Shown here piece by piece: positions 21,584-34,612 of a DNA stretch of 64,000 nucleotides (position 1 is its first letter; each line of letters starts with the position of its first letter). The notes under the pieces were generated by a model, which saw only the letters and a list, made by a program, of their open reading frames with translations, searched no databases and was not told the DNA's origin. A program made the translations under genes and the position numbers. The stretch covers positions 1 through 64,000 of the forward strand of contig WPDH01000138.1 of assembly GCA_019137255.1 (NCBI GenBank), read 5' to 3'. The DNA is from Corinectria fuckeliana (taxonomy: Eukaryota > Ascomycota > Sordariomycetes > Hypocreales > Nectriaceae).

Positions 21584-24276
21584 CTACAACCGCGGCTTGT
21601 ACCCTCGCTCCACAGCACTCGCACCAACATATGTCCAGTTGATGCCCTCATCCAACGCACCCTCTCCACTGACTGCAACGACGTGCTTTTCCCCAGGTAC
21701 AATGTCAAATCCGTTGTCACTTAGCTTCAGTCCCTGCTTCTCCTCAAACACGAAGCCCTTGACAGGCACATTTGCAGACACGGTGATCTGGTCGTTGGAC
21801 GGTGAGACCTCCACCCTAACCCCCCGGTTCGAAAAGTCCAGGTACTTCAAGGGCTGTGGCCAGGCGGTATCTGTCGCTACGACCTGTCCATCCACACTTA
21901 TCGCCGCGTGGATGACAAAGGGGTCCTGCTTCTCCGGGTCTAGATCATGGCTAGACTCGGCCGTCTCCACATGATGCGCTTGCAAGATCTCTGTCGTGCC
22001 ATTGGGGCTTGCCAACGTCTTTGTTGTGACAGTCTCACCGACAGGCTCGCCCGTCCGAATGGAGATGAACTTGATCGTCACAACAACCTCGACTGCCTCC
22101 TGGTGGCTGCTCGCAATCCACACGTCGAATTCGTCCGTGTTGGTAGCCGTTGTATCGGCATGACCTGAAGTCCACACTGGACAAGCACGGGCAATGCCCA
22201 CATCCAGCGGTCTAAGCGCTCGTGAAATGGCGTAGAAAGCCGGCTTCTTGACGAGATAATAGTCAACGATGGCCCACGACATGGTCGGCCAGCAGTCGTT
22301 CAGCTGCCAAACTAGCACGCCACCACATTTGCGCGCCCCAGGGCGTCCCCACATCCGTCTCCAGGCTTTGTACGCATACCGCATTGTCTCGGCTTGGAGA
22401 ACCTGGGTGACGTGGGCGAAGGACGGCAAGTCGGTTGGGACGAGGAAGTTCTCGGCGACATAGGTCATGAGACGGCGCTCGTGGTCGCCGGCCTTGTTGC
22501 GAAAGTCCATCATCATGGAGCCTGGCTGCTGTTGTTGGGGGTTGGTGATGACGCGGCGGATAGATTCGAGATGCGGGTAGGCCTCCATTCCGAATTCACT
22601 CACGAAGCGACCAGCAAGGTCAGCCGAGTCTTGATATCTGCTCATCTGCCCGTGCCAGACTGGACTTTATTAACGAAAAGATCACGGCAAACACAGAAGG
22701 ACAAGACTTACTGTTCCACTGGTGAATGTCACCCACGGTAGGATCGGCCGTGTGTTTTCCATCTCCCCAGGGGCTTCCAGGGTGATAGATGATGGACGGG
22801 TCCTCTTCTTGTATCCATTTCGGTAGCAGATGCTCGTAGATGTACCTTGCGGGGAATGTTGACTTGAGCCACGAGTCGGGATCGGTGTTGTCTGCTTGAT
22901 ACTCCAGCTTGTACCTCTCCTGGACCTGGTAGTCTTCATTGTTTCCGGCCCAGATGACCACAGAAGGGTGGGATCTCAGCCGCCTGATGTTCTGTCGTGC
23001 CTCTTCTTCGACGGCCTTGAGAAAAGCGGGATAGACCGGGTAGCTGGCGCACACAAAGGCGAAGTCATGCCAGATCAATACACCGTAGGCGTCGCAGGCG
23101 TCCAGGAAGGCATCGTCCTCGTAGATGCCACCGCCCCATACACGGATCATGATCTGGTTGGATTCCACCATGAGCTTCATCCAGTCGGCGTAGCGATCCT
23201 TGGACATCTGCGCGAGATAGCTGTCGCCGGGGATCCAGCAGGAGCCGCCAGCAAAGATGTCAACTCCATTAATGCGGAAGTAGAAGGACTTGCCAAGCTC
23301 GTCCTTCTCTTGGACCAGCTCACAGCGGCGAATTCCGACATGTTTGACCTGTGCATCCAGTTTTGTGCTACCGCGGACGAGCTCTGCGGACAGCTGGTAG
23401 CGAGACTGCGATCCGTAGCCGTGAGGATACCACAGCGAAGGCTCATCAATACGGAACGCTGCTTTCACAAGGCCATCGGCGTCGACCCGCCCCTCTTCCC
23501 GAAAGACTACCTTGTCTTCGTGGGATAACGACAGGACAACCTTGTCACCTGCCTGCGCACCGTCGCCAACCCTCGCGTGCAAGTCTCCAGAGCAAGACTT
23601 GAGATCCGGCGACACTTGGTACTGCGCCCACACATCATCAACCCTCGCAACGTACTGTTCAAGGAGAACCGGACGCCAAGGCCCCGCTGTCACTAAAATG
23701 GGGCCCCAATCCCAGCCCCAGGCATACTGAGCTTTGCGGACGGGGATGCGGCCCTCTTCGGTTTGGCGCACGTGGAAAGTGTGCTCTGGATGTTCTCGGA
23801 CCAGCTCTCGGCCGCGTAGGAGCGCGGATTCAAACACGATCTGCAGCTCGTTGTCTTGGTTCGGGAGCAGAAAGTCGGAGACGTGCACTCGATAAGAAGT
23901 GTGCATGTTCTCGGACTGCAGGATTGTCTTTCCGTTGAGAGTGACGGTGGCAAAGGTATCGAGTCCGAGAAATACCAAGTCCGTTCCAACACCTTCGGCA
24001 GAAGTTGTCGTGAACTTGGTTCGGTAGACCCAGTCTTTCTCCGCGACCCATTGCACCGCAAGTTCGTTGGCATCTACGAACGGATCGGGGATTCTGGCGT
24101 TTGATTAGCAAGCAGATGTACACCATGAACGTGAGCGATGCGTACTTTTCGTTGGCAAGAAGATCAATGTGAACCTGGCTGGGAACTTGCTTGACGGGGA
24201 GCCAAGCGCCTTGGGACTGGTCATCCCGCTGCCTCATGGACCAGCCAGTCTTTAGCTCCTGTGTAGACAGCTGCAT
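21584..24276 (-). CDS. mndB: Beta-mannosidase B, GH2, intracellular type
   Basis: Three exons (24276-24146, 24093-22712, 22659-21584; both introns 52 nt) encode 862 aa, the usual mndB length. It starts MQLSTQELKTGWSMRQ with no signal peptide, as in the intracellular mndB branch. The GH2 order is intact: jelly-roll domain, Ig-like domain, then a TIM barrel with WAGNNED (acid/base Glu) and VSEFGMEAYP (nucleophile Glu), then two C-terminal beta domains. YAWGWDWGP and RVWGGGIYEDD are family hallmarks. It releases mannose from the non-reducing end of manno-oligosaccharides. A degenerate paralogue lies at 35.0-36.3 kb. Start and all junctions are phase-consistent. Confidence 0.95.
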
Positions 24277-24764
24277 AGTGGCGAAAATAACAAAGTATTA
24301 TGGCAATACTAGGAACCGGCTTCGTTGCGCTGAATGAGGCAGCCTTTAGTACCGGACTGGTGCTTCCTAAGAATGGCCAAGTAGGATCGAGGCGGCTTCT
24401 TTATTCCGCTACCGTGCTAGACCAGGAACGATGCGGTATTTCCAAGCGGCAGAATGGCTGTTGGTTTCCCCGGAGTATTCTGGGGCGGCATAATCACCCA
24501 GCCTGCCAAGTTTTGCGGAGGCGTTAGGTTATGATCCATGCAAAGACGAGTCCACCAGCGCTATTCCCGTATCCAAAGCGGCACGGGAATCCAAAACCCC
24601 GTGCTCATTCTGGGATAACACCGAAATGTGGAGAAATCGTCCACGCGCCTCCTCGTTCCTCTAGAGTCTTCAGTGCCCGGCAACAAAAGCGTAGGTAGGG
24701 CAGCCTGGGCAGGTCACAAAGAGGAAAGGAAGGCCAGCAACAGTGTGAATGCACCAGAAACACC
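24277..24764. promoter_or_regulatory. Divergent promoter region, mndB and flavocytochrome gene
   Basis: About 490 bp between divergent starts, so both genes may share control. No coding frame. Triplets of the CGG type occur (for example CGGAGTATTCTGGGGCGG near 24473), compatible with Zn2Cys6 binding but not diagnostic. Confidence 0.35.
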
Positions 24765-26398
24765 ATGACAGACAGGATCATCTCATTGTCCGAGTGTAAG
24801 TTACTGATACGTAAGTATCCAAGGCCAAGTCCCTGACCGCGTTAGTGCAAAACCACCGGACTGAAGATGACTGCTGGGTTGCAATCCACGACAGCGTTTA
24901 CAATGTAAGTCGCAAATAAGAGGAATCCTATCAATCGCCTTTACTGACCATTCCCTCGTAGGTGACCGGTTTCTTGGGCAGCCACCCTGGAGGAAAGGCC
25001 ATCATTCTTCGACATGCCGGCACCGACGCGACAAATGCCTTCGAGGACGTCCATCCAGTTGAACTACTCGGCGAGTATCTAACCCCTGAGCAGCTTATGG
25101 GCCAACTAGATCCTACTGCTCGAGACAAGAAGACAACTACAAACCCCATTACCACAGCGGCTCCTCGGATGGCGACGATATTGAGCATCGCTGAGATGGA
25201 ACGACTGGCTTTAGAGCGTCTCAGCCCCAAGGCTCTCTCCTACTACGCATCCGGCACCGACGATGAAATCACGAAACTCGCCAACGGAGCCATCTTCAGG
25301 TCCATTCTGCTCCGACCAAGGGTCTTTGTTGACTGCACGCACTGTTCGCTATCCACCATGATCTTGGGCAACCGGGTCGGCTTGCCAATCTTCATCGCTC
25401 CGGCGGCCATGGCCAAACTAGCACATCCTTCAGGCGAAGGGGGAATTGCAGCTGCTTGCTCCAAGTTCAATGCCCTACAAATCATCAGCAAGAACGCGTC
25501 CATCTCTGTGGCCGACATCGTGCGTGCCGGTCCCGATGCCGTCTTTGGCTGGCAGCTGTACGTTCTCAAGGATATCAAGGCCACAGAGAGGACCCTGGCC
25601 CTGGTCAAGGCCATTCCGCAGATCAGATTCATCGTCTTGACTCTTGATGCTCCATTTCCCGGGAAGAGGGAGGCCGACGAGCGTTACAAGGCAGCAGAAG
25701 TTGCAGAGGGGGCGCCTCCGCAGGTCTGGGGGACGGAATCCGCCCTCACCTGGCACAAGACGTTGGCCTGGCTGTGCCGCCATACCGACCTTCCGATTGT
25801 GCTGAAGGGCGTCCAGACGCATGAGGATGCGTACGCTGCGACCAAGTTTCCGGCCATCAAGGGCATTATCCTGTCCAACCACGGCGGCAGGGCACTCGAC
25901 ACCACCAACACGCCGATCCAGGTTCTGTTGGAAATCAGGAAATTATGCCCCCATGTGCTTGATCAGTTGGAGGTTATGGTTGACGGGGGTATCAAACGAG
26001 GCTCGGATGTTATTAAGGCACTGGCTCTGGGTGCGAAGGGGGTTGGGCTTGGCCGGGCGGCACTCTACGGTCTGGCAGTAGGTGGTGAGGAAGGTGTTTA
26101 CCGATCCCTACAGAGTGAGTTCATTTCCCTTTCTGCGACGCCGTCTTACTGTGCTAAATTTGCATCCAGTTCTTGCAGATGAGGCTGTCACGACTATGAG
26201 ACTGCTTGGTGTTAGCCGTGTGGGCGATCTTAGACCCTCCCACGTGAGTACCGTGAATACCGACTGGGAATGTCTAACTGAAGGGTGACATGTTGACTGA
26301 CCATGCTATAGGTTAATGCTGCTGCATTAAACTCCCAGCTTTATGATGGGCCTTCGGGCTTGGATGAAGTTGATACTAGTCTGAGGGCAAAATTGTAG
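24765..26398 (+). CDS. Flavocytochrome b2-type FMN-dependent L-lactate/2-hydroxyacid dehydrogenase
   Basis: Five exons (24765-24795, 24846-24904, 24962-26114, 26170-26243, 26312-26398) give 467 aa. The N-terminal cytochrome b5 domain has the two heme His in HPGG and EDVHP. The FMN barrel follows with YYASGTDDE, APAAMAKLAHP, VLKGVQTHEDA, the catalytic His/Arg in SNHGGRALD, and VDGGIKRGSDVIKALALGA. These match yeast cytochrome b2, which oxidises L-lactate to pyruvate and passes electrons to cytochrome c. The first exon starts MTDRIISLSE directly at the b5 domain, so there is no mitochondrial presequence; a cytosolic or other location is likely. The first two introns (50 and 57 nt) are needed to complete the heme domain. 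Confidence 0.93.
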
Positions 26399-26916
26399 AT
26401 GTTCATAAGAGCCTGAGGGGGTTCACCGGCGAGTCTGGATCAATGCTTCAAGGCAGGATTCACGTCAATTAGACAAGTTAACTATGTAATACAATAAACC
26501 AAAATTGCAATCGCTCAACCTATTTGAAATGTCTCCTCATCACTAGTCACGCAGGTAGGAAATAATCCATGACCGCCCACCCCGCGTGATTGAGCGGCAA
26601 GCCGACTAGACTAGGGTCGTATGATTCGAGTCTTGCCTCGGATGTTGGCACGAGAATATGAATCCCCGTGTGACGTTTCCGGTCTAGTCTGTGGGGAAGG
26701 GGGCACAACTCCCCATGGGGTTTGCCCCTTGCCAAGGATCTTCAAACCAGCATGAAAGATATAAGAATCCATGCGCGTCTGTTTTCATTCAACCTTTTGA
26801 TTTGATGAGGAGCATCGGAGACCCTGCTCTTTGTTTTCGCATCGAGGTTCTCGCCGACACACCACCCACTTCACGCCTCAGTTGACTCCAGCACCAGCTA
26901 TCGCAAGTCTTGCACC
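26399..26916. other. Intergenic, promoter of the MFS transporter
   Basis: About 520 bp. No supported gene; ORFs here are short and without features. Confidence 0.4.
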
Positions 26917-28907
26917 ATGGACAAGGCAAAGGATGATTCCATCTTGAAGGAAGTCGAGAACCTGGAGAGCATGGAGAACTCGATGGAGACGTACGCCAAC
27001 ATCATGGCCAAGCACAAGCCAAACCCACGAGGACCGGGCTACATCAAGCTGTATTTTCTTGCCACGGTGGTGTTTCTGTGCTCGACTATGAACGGTAAGT
27101 GCTGGTGTTTTGAGTGCCAGTGCTTTCAGTGTTGGTGCTTTCAGTGCTAGTACTTTGGATGAGAGCGAAGCCTTGAGCACACGCAACTGACATGTCTCTA
27201 GGCTTTGACAGTAGCTTGATGGGGTCCATCAACGCGCTTCCAAACTACATTGCCTACTTCGACTTGCCCGAGAATGGCAACGCCAGCACCGGCATCGTCT
27301 TTGCTATTTTCCAGGTAACTCACACTTCTTTGCATCATTCAGCACCGTACTGACTCCCTCTCCAGGTCGGCCAAATGTGCGGCGCTCTTTTCATCTGGAT
27401 GACCGACTGGTACGGACGAACGTGGCACATCTTCTTCGGCTGCTTGGGCGTGTGCATCGGCACCATCGTGACAGCCCTGTCGACCTCTCTGCCCATGTTC
27501 ATCGCCGGGCGGTTCCTCCTGTCCTTCTTCGCCACGTGCGCGCACACGGCTGCGCCGCTGTATCTGGTCGAGCTCGTCCCCGCCGCCTACCGCGGGACCA
27601 TTGCGGGAATGTACAACACTTTCTACAACGTCGTATGTATTTCCCTCGTCTTTGGGCAATCCACGTACCTATCTCACCCTGTCTGGTAGGGCTCCGTGTT
27701 TGCTACGTCTGCAGTGTACGCCTGCCACAAACACCTGATCGACAGAGGTGACTTGGATTGGCGACTCCCTCTTTGGCTGCAGATGGTTTGTCCAGGACTG
27801 GTCTGCGTACTGATCAAGTTCTACCCCGAGTCTCCTCGATGGTAGGTATTTTTTGTTCAACCCAGATGACCGGAGACGTCAACTAATTGCTAATTTATTA
27901 TTGACGATAGGCTCGTTGCCAAGGACCGACACGAGGAGGCCAGGGCCATCATCGCCGAGTACCACGCAAACGGCGACCTTGACCATCCGCTTGTTGCCCT
28001 TCAAATGAGGGAGATGATTGCCACCGTGGATGTCAACCACGAGGCCTCGTGGAAAGATCTATTCGATGTCCGGGTGCTTGTCGAGTCTCGTTCCAGCCGC
28101 TACCGGTTGATGCTCAACGTCGCTTTCTCGTGGTTTGGACAGTTCAGCGGAAACAAGTAAGCCAAGACCGCCCCACGTTAGCAATGCAACCTACTCACAG
28201 TTTCTTCAGCATCGTCTCGTATTACCTACCCATCATGCTCAATGGCATCGGAATCACAGACACCGACACGAAACTGATCCTGAACATCGTGTACGCAGTC
28301 GTCGGCTGGGTAGCTTCCATCATCGGCTCTCGTCTGCACGATGTTGTCGGCCGCCGGAAGATGCTCATCACCACCACGGCCGGCATGGCGGTGTGCCTGG
28401 CAATCGTTGCGGCCTGCGCGGCTGGGTACACGGAATACGGCAACAAGGCTGCGTCGACTGTTAGCATCGTCTTCATCTTCATGTTTGGCGCAATATTTGC
28501 CTGCGGCTTCACCCCTATGCAGCCGATCTACCCTGCCGAGGTCGTGAGCAACAAGATGCGCGCCAAGGCCATGGGCACGTTCAAGCTGACGGCCGGAGCG
28601 GCCGGGTTTCTCAACACCTTTGTTGGCCCCATTGCCCTCTCCAATGTAAGTTACATGCTCTTTTCGGACCTGCGTTGCTGGCAGTCAATGCTAACCTTGT
28701 ACCAAGATTGGCTACTGGTTCTATGTCTTCTTCGTGTTCTGGGACACCTTTGAGTTGACTTTCATGTACTTTTTGTTTGTCGAGACCAAGGGATCTACGC
28801 TCGAGGAGTTGGACGTCATCTTTGAAGCAAAGAACCCGCGAAAGGCGAGTGTGGAGGCTGCCAAGGCACGAAAGAGGATTATTAGAGAGGGACAAGGCTC
28901 GGCCTGA
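26917..28907 (+). CDS. MFS sugar transporter (lactose-permease/hexose-transporter-like)
   Basis: Seven exons (26917-27094, 27202-27314, 27366-27632, 27690-27841, 27911-28156, 28210-28645, 28707-28907) keep frame and give 530 aa. Sugar-porter signatures are present: GFDSSLMGSIN in TM1, DWYGR after TM2, a GRF block before TM4, PESPRWLVAK at the end of TM6, a QFSGN motif in TM7, DVVGRRK, and VETKGSTLEELD after TM12. Twelve membrane segments are visible. The plasma-membrane role is proton-coupled uptake of a mono- or disaccharide. Next to mndB and a Zn2Cys6 regulator it plausibly imports mannose or manno-oligosaccharides; that substrate is inference. A paralogue with an early stop lies at 32.7-34.6 kb. 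Confidence 0.93.
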
Positions 28908-29580
28908 GTAGATAGGATTGAATGATGAGCCATTGGATGTTCCGTTGACTTCTTTCGTGGCGACTACTGTCGCTGGGTGTTTTAATCGCCTTACAATTAA
29001 GAATCAGCTGCCATCTGATTCAAAAATGACATTTTCCACTACACATGATTTTGCTCATCCAACTTTGTAGCTAGGCAATCTAGGTTATGTTTCTTCCCTA
29101 TCTACCCAGGTGTGCCAGAATCCATAACAACTCTGCTCGCCAATCTTACTCCTTTAGTCTACTGGATGCTCTAGAATATGTACTAACGTCTTTGTTCAGC
29201 TTATTCCATCCCATCCTCTTTCCTAGCCCATCGCTCTAGGGTAGGCAGCTTTTTCTGCTCCGAGGGCGTAGCCGACCCTCACACTGTAACCACGAACGTT
29301 GTACTCATCAAAGCATGACGAGATTCGGTCCATTGTACTGAGACGTAGGAAGCCACTTCTGCACTGGAGAACATTGTTGCTAGTCAGGATACATGGATAT
29401 TTGCATCCTCATGACTACTGCCTCGGAAAAACCACGGCTGCGATCTACATCTTCTGCCCCTCATTCACCAACCATCGCTACCATTTCCATTCCTCTTCAG
29501 GGTTGCTCGTAAACAGACCACTCTGCTCTGCGAGAGGGAGAAACGCACCGCCCTGATGGAATTGCATCTCTCGATCCGTC
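28908..29580. other. Intergenic between transporter and regulator
   Basis: About 670 bp with only short frames; nothing recognisable. Confidence 0.4.
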
Positions 29581-31747
29581 ATGTTTCATTCATTCGAGAT
29601 GCGAACCCCAGGAGGCCCTGCCACGGCAACTTCTGCCGGCTCGGAACCACCCTCCCGCAAAGTGAACAAGTCATGTTCTGAATGCACCCGTCGAAAGGTG
29701 AAATGCGACGGCGGCCGTCCCTGTACGAGCTGTCAGTACTACCAGATCCCTCACTCCTGCATCTACAGACAGCGGAGTAGACGTCAGGCCACGAGCAGGA
29801 GGTAAGATACAGCCTCAGTCCCATCACGGGCTCCGTTGAGTTCAGTCGGTTGGTTGCTGACCTCTGTTCTTCTGTGTGAAAAGTGCCCTGGAAAAGGCTA
29901 CACAAACCCTGCGTCGCCAAACTGGGGTCCTTCAACTGCTCTTTCCCAGCTACTCGCTCGATGACTTGGTTGAAAAAGACCGAGCTGAGCTCATCCGCCT
30001 GATATCGCTGGGCACCGCAGATGACGGACCTTTGGAGACACAACCCGAACCAATGCCTGCTACTGATTCCCCCGCTGTTTCTGGGGATCTTGGAGACACG
30101 CACGACTCGCCAGAAGAGTCTGATGACGGAGAATCCGGGGAGGAAAGGCACTGGGAAGAATCGGCGCAGAACCCTGCCACAATTGCCGCCAGCGACGACA
30201 TAAACGCCATCAGCCTGGCAGGCGATCGTCACCGCCGTTCATATCTGGGAATCACCTCTGTGAGCGCTGTTCTGAGAGCGTTGTTTCGGCTCTGTCCCGC
30301 TGCCAAGGACCGCACTGTCGAACAATCCAAGGCTTGGCCCATGGTCCAACAAGAAGACCCTCCCTCCTCTGTGGTGAACCCTGCTCTCGGAATCCCTCCG
30401 GCGTCTGATCCGTTGCGAGAACAGCGCTACGTTGGATTCTACTTCGAGCACATCCACGCCATAACGCCCCTGTTGCACGAGGAGTCCTTTAGAGCAACCT
30501 TCGCTGCGGGCAACAACCAGACTCCGGCATGGTTGGGCCTTTGCAACATGGTTCTCACGCTGGGCTCCGTTGCCTCGGGGAGCGACACTGCCCACATCCA
30601 GTACTACAACCAGGCGCGCTGTTACCTCGACTTGGACTCCCTGGGCTCTGGAAACCTGGAGACCTTACAGGCTCTGTGTCTGCTGGGCGGCTACTATCTC
30701 CATTACAGAAACTCCCCCAACATGGCATACGCCATTCTCGGCGCGGCTCAGCGCTTGGCTATCGCCTTGGGCTTGCACCGAGAGTCTCCGGTCCGCAACG
30801 ACCACCAGGATCCCGACACGATCCAGCGCTATGCCATCCGAATCGAGACTCGGCGGCGCACTTGGTGGAGTCTCTACTGCCTCGACACATGGGCTAGTAT
30901 GACTTTGGGCCGCCCGACTTGTGGGCGATGGGATAGCAGCACCATGAACACGCTGTTGCCAACTGCCCTAGGCCCCGAGGACCACTTTGCGACGTCTCTC
31001 AGAGCAAGCTGCCAGTTCTGCCACATCTGCAATCGTATCCAGCACCGTTTCGCCCAGTCTACCCGCATCAACACGCCTGAAGCCGAGACTCTTGATCTCA
31101 AACTCCAGGAATGGCACGACTCCCTGCCTCCAATGCTCAAGGACACCATCAATCCCCCGCCTCGCATCACCGTCGCAAGCGAGTTCCTAAGGAACAGGTA
31201 TTACAGCGCACGCCTCATGCTGTCCCGATGCTTTCTTATATACCTCGCCTACGAGGATCCCAAACGATACGTTCCGAGCCAGACAGATGCGCAGATGGCT
31301 GAGCTGTGTCGTGTTATCGCGGCCGAAGCCATCGACGCGATTGCTCTCCACTGGGTTCCCAACCGAATCCAAGTGTGGAATTCCGCATGGTACCTGTTCC
31401 AAGCATGCATGGTGCCGCTGCTCTCTGCAGCTATGGAAATCTCATCTAGCCGTGGTGGCGTTGCGTCTGAAAGCTTCGTGTCCTGGTACGCAAGCCTGAA
31501 CAAGGCGCTCGAGGTCTTTTCGGAGATGAAGCCATGGATGCGAGCGTCTGATCGCGCCCCAGACATCGTGGCAGTTCTGTTCCAAGCTGTGTCCCAAGGG
31601 GCAGAGGGAACTATATGTACGCCGCCGTCAGTTAGTGACAGAGGTGCGCTTCTGTTCGGACTGGCTGATGAGCAGCTGGTAGAGATGGACTGGAGCATGT
31701 TTTTCAGTGACGAGGACCTGTCCCATAGTTTGTTTTCGATCACTTGA
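29581..31747 (+). CDS. Zn2Cys6 transcription factor, intact copy
   Basis: Two exons (29581-29801, 29884-31747; intron 82 nt) encode 694 aa. The zinc cluster is CSECTRRKVKCDGGRPCTSC followed by a sixth Cys (residues about 31-59), with an Arg-rich linker after it. The intron falls just after the cluster, as is common. A region starting around SALEKATQTLRRQ may form a short dimerisation helix. An acidic Ser/Glu-rich stretch (residues about 125-165) is followed by the fungal-specific middle-homology domain (FYFEHIHAITPLLHEESF through RRTWWSLYCLDTWASMTLGRP). It is a nuclear regulator that probably binds CGG triplets. Position beside a sugar transporter suggests pathway-specific control of it and of mndB. 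The gene at 38178 is a clear paralogue. Confidence 0.93.
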
Positions 31748-32728
31748 GCGTGCCCACTGTAAGTCTTGTAAATGTTGGTAAAGTCGCCTTTGTAAATTAT
31801 TTCTAAATAAAAAATGGGTTCTTTCTGGAACCACACCGTCTACAGGAAGCCAACGTCTGGAAGCAGCTGCCCTGGCGAGCTCAACTGGACCGAGCGTTCA
31901 AGAAATGACTTACAGCCAGACGGAAGGGGTTTAATTTGAGTACAGCAGCCATTTCCCCGCTCAAGAAGTAATCTGGCTCGTCGGCACGTTCAGACAGAGG
32001 GCAGATCAACCACTACCATCTCAGCTACCTAGAGAACTAGTGACTACCAAGGACTAGGAGCCCATTTGATCAACAGCTTGCGTAGAGTAGGAGGTTACCA
32101 GAAAGAGGATATTACTCCCACATCATTAAATGTAATGGTTGCTCTCTAAAGGATGACTACAACACGTGAGTCATGTGCAGATTGGGTGTATTCGAGGACG
32201 TAGCCACGCTAAACGATCAACTCTACTAATTTACTCATGCCGGTTGCATGGAAAAGTGGTGCTATTCGGGCTGTAAAACTACTGTTCTTTCGCTTCTTAC
32301 TATGTCATTCGCTTTAACACAGTCCTAATGTCTCAAATATAATGATGACCTGGCTCCCTCACGCTCTAACATTCTGATGCCCTGGCGCCCCAACTGCTCT
32401 GCTGTTATTAATAGCAAGACTGTATTTAAAGATAAGATAAGAATGAAAGTCGATACAGGTACGTGATATACAGCCCGGCTAGAAATATAATACAGCCCGA
32501 ATAGCACGTCTCAAAGGGAATGCGCACTGCGCTGATGCTAGTGCTAGGCTGGCCTATTTACTGAACGTGACAATGCCCCCCAACTCTCGTCCAAGTGCTA
32601 CTGACTACACCGGAATCAGGTGATATCACTATAAGCCAATTGGAAATTTAAAAAAATACGAAATTGCTGAAATAAAGAAGAATATGCGGTTGCGAGACTA
32701 CTAGTATACTATAGACATGGCTTGGATC
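31748..32728. other. Intergenic, convergent gene ends
   Basis: About 980 bp between the 3' ends of the regulator and the second transporter. No supported gene. Confidence 0.4.
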
Positions 32729-34612
32729 TCACCGAGTCACCTTGCGGGTGCTAGCCTTGCGAGGATTTTGGGCCTCAAAAACTGCACTCAGCTCCTCTAG
32801 CGTGCGTCCCTTGGTCTCGACGAAGAAGAGATAGATGAATACAAACTCAAAGAGATCCCAAAAGACGAAGAAGACGTAACTAAGCAGTTTTAGTGCATGG
32901 CAAGGAGGTCTGAGATATAGTGACTTACAACCGGTACTTGATCTTCTCCATGGCAACCGGGGCGGCAAAGGTGTTGACAAAGCTGGCACATCCGGCAGCG
33001 ATTTGGAAAACCATCATGCCGTTGGCTCGCATGTCGTCTGCGCAGGTTAGTGCCGGAGAAACATTGCGTCCCGTGAAGTGACGTATTTGCATCAGGAACG
33101 AAGACTTACTAGCCAGGACCTCAGCAGGATAGATTGGCTGCATAGGGGTAAAGGCAACGGCAAAGATGACCCCGAAGATGAAGATGAATGCTATGCTAGC
33201 TGAGCTGGACGGAACGCTGCCGGACCGCTCATACACGGCGGCCGTGGCGGCGACAATGGCCAACGCTACAGACATGCCCAGACAGGAGCCCATGAGCATC
33301 TTTCGCCGGCCAAAAATGTCGTGAAGGCGGGCTAGTTACACCAAGTACGATTAGGATAGACTTTTGTGTGATGAAATATTGCTGACGAAACATAGACATA
33401 CCTCCGAGAGTTGCCGCAATCCAGCCATTAACTGCGTAGATGGCGTTCAGCAACAGAACAATGTTAGTGGACGTGATGCCAACGTTCTCAACCATGACAG
33501 GGAGATAATAGCTTGCGATATTGTTGCCGGAAAACTGCCCGAACCACGCCATGGCCACCACCAGCATGACTCTGTAGAGACGAGCACGAGACTTGAACAA
33601 GCTCCGCAGGTCAAAGCAAGCCCAGGCGGAGCGGCCCTTGGTCTCGACAAGCGAATCCTCAATCTCCCGCATCTCAATGGCAACAATGGGGTGGTTGGAA
33701 TCGCCGTTGGCGTGGTGATTGATGATGAACGCGCGGGCTTCTTCGTGTCGTCCCTGGGCGATCTGCCATCGGGGGCTCTCGGGCAACAGCCAGCTACCCA
33801 AGCAGGCCAGGCCGGGGCAGAGGATCTGGAGCCAGAGAGGGAGACGCCACTTGAGGTCTCCGCTCAAGTGAATATTGGCGCCGTACATTGCTGTGCCAAG
33901 GTCAGCCAGTCTTCGACATTGCGTTACAGTTACGTGCTCCCCTTACTGAATGTGGCAATGATACTTCCCACGTAGTAAAGAGTGTTGTAAATGCCAGCCA
34001 CTGTTGCCCGGTGCAGAGGCGGCGCGATCTCGACCAAGAGCATAGGGGCAGAGACGCAGCAGACGGTCGAGAAGAAACTCAGGAGGAACCGAGCCGCGAT
34101 GAACGAAGACAGGGTCGGTGCCACGGCTGTAAAGACTGCAGAGCAGCAGACAAAAAAGGCTGTGACGCCCAGAGTAACCCTGCGGCCTTGCCAGTCACAG
34201 ACCCAGGTGAAAAAGGCACCGGCCATTTGCCCGATGTTGAAGATGGAAAACACCAGCCCCGTGGCGGAGGAACCTCTTGCTCCAAGGTTGTAGTAGGCTT
34301 GGTACTCTGGGAGGATGTTGATCGAGCCCATGAGTGAGCCGTCATAACCTTGATATGTTGTAAATACCGGCGTAAATAATCGAGATACCGTCATGATTAG
34401 GCTGACATACCGTTCATGGTAGAGCAGAGATATATGATCAAGCAGGCCCCGTACAGCTGCAAGTGACCGCGGCCCCAAGCGTCGGGGGCTCCTCCAAGGG
34501 CATCAAACGTAGCCTCAATGGCATCGGGCTGCTGCAGCGTGTTTTTCTCCGCGAGGTCACATTAGTTATGCTTGAAGACAGTGTGCGTCTCCGACTTGAC
34601 CTTGTCTGCCAT
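32729..34612 (-). pseudogene. Second MFS sugar transporter, early in-frame stop
   Basis: Six exons (34612-34411, 34348-33947, 33890-33402, 33331-33110, 33037-32929, 32879-32729) join in frame to 525 codons with sugar-porter motifs throughout: GYDGSLMGSIN, DWQGRR, a LLPESPRWQIA block, QFSGNN, DIFGRRK and VETKGRTLEEL. Codon 17 is TAA (34562-34564), between a plausible N-terminus (MADKVKSETHTVFKHN) and a family-like continuation (DLAEKNTLQQ). The next Met lies only at the end of exon 1, inside TM1. Either the gene is dead through one nonsense change, or a 54-nt phase-0 intron with a poor GTCAAG donor removes the stop. It faces the transporter at 26917, its paralogue. Confidence 0.8.
34562..34564 (-). 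other. In-frame TAA at codon 17 of the second transporter
   Basis: Reading from the ATG at 34612, the codons are AAG CAT AAC then TAA, with the rest of the transporter open in the same frame. This single codon decides whether the gene is functional. Confidence 0.75.
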
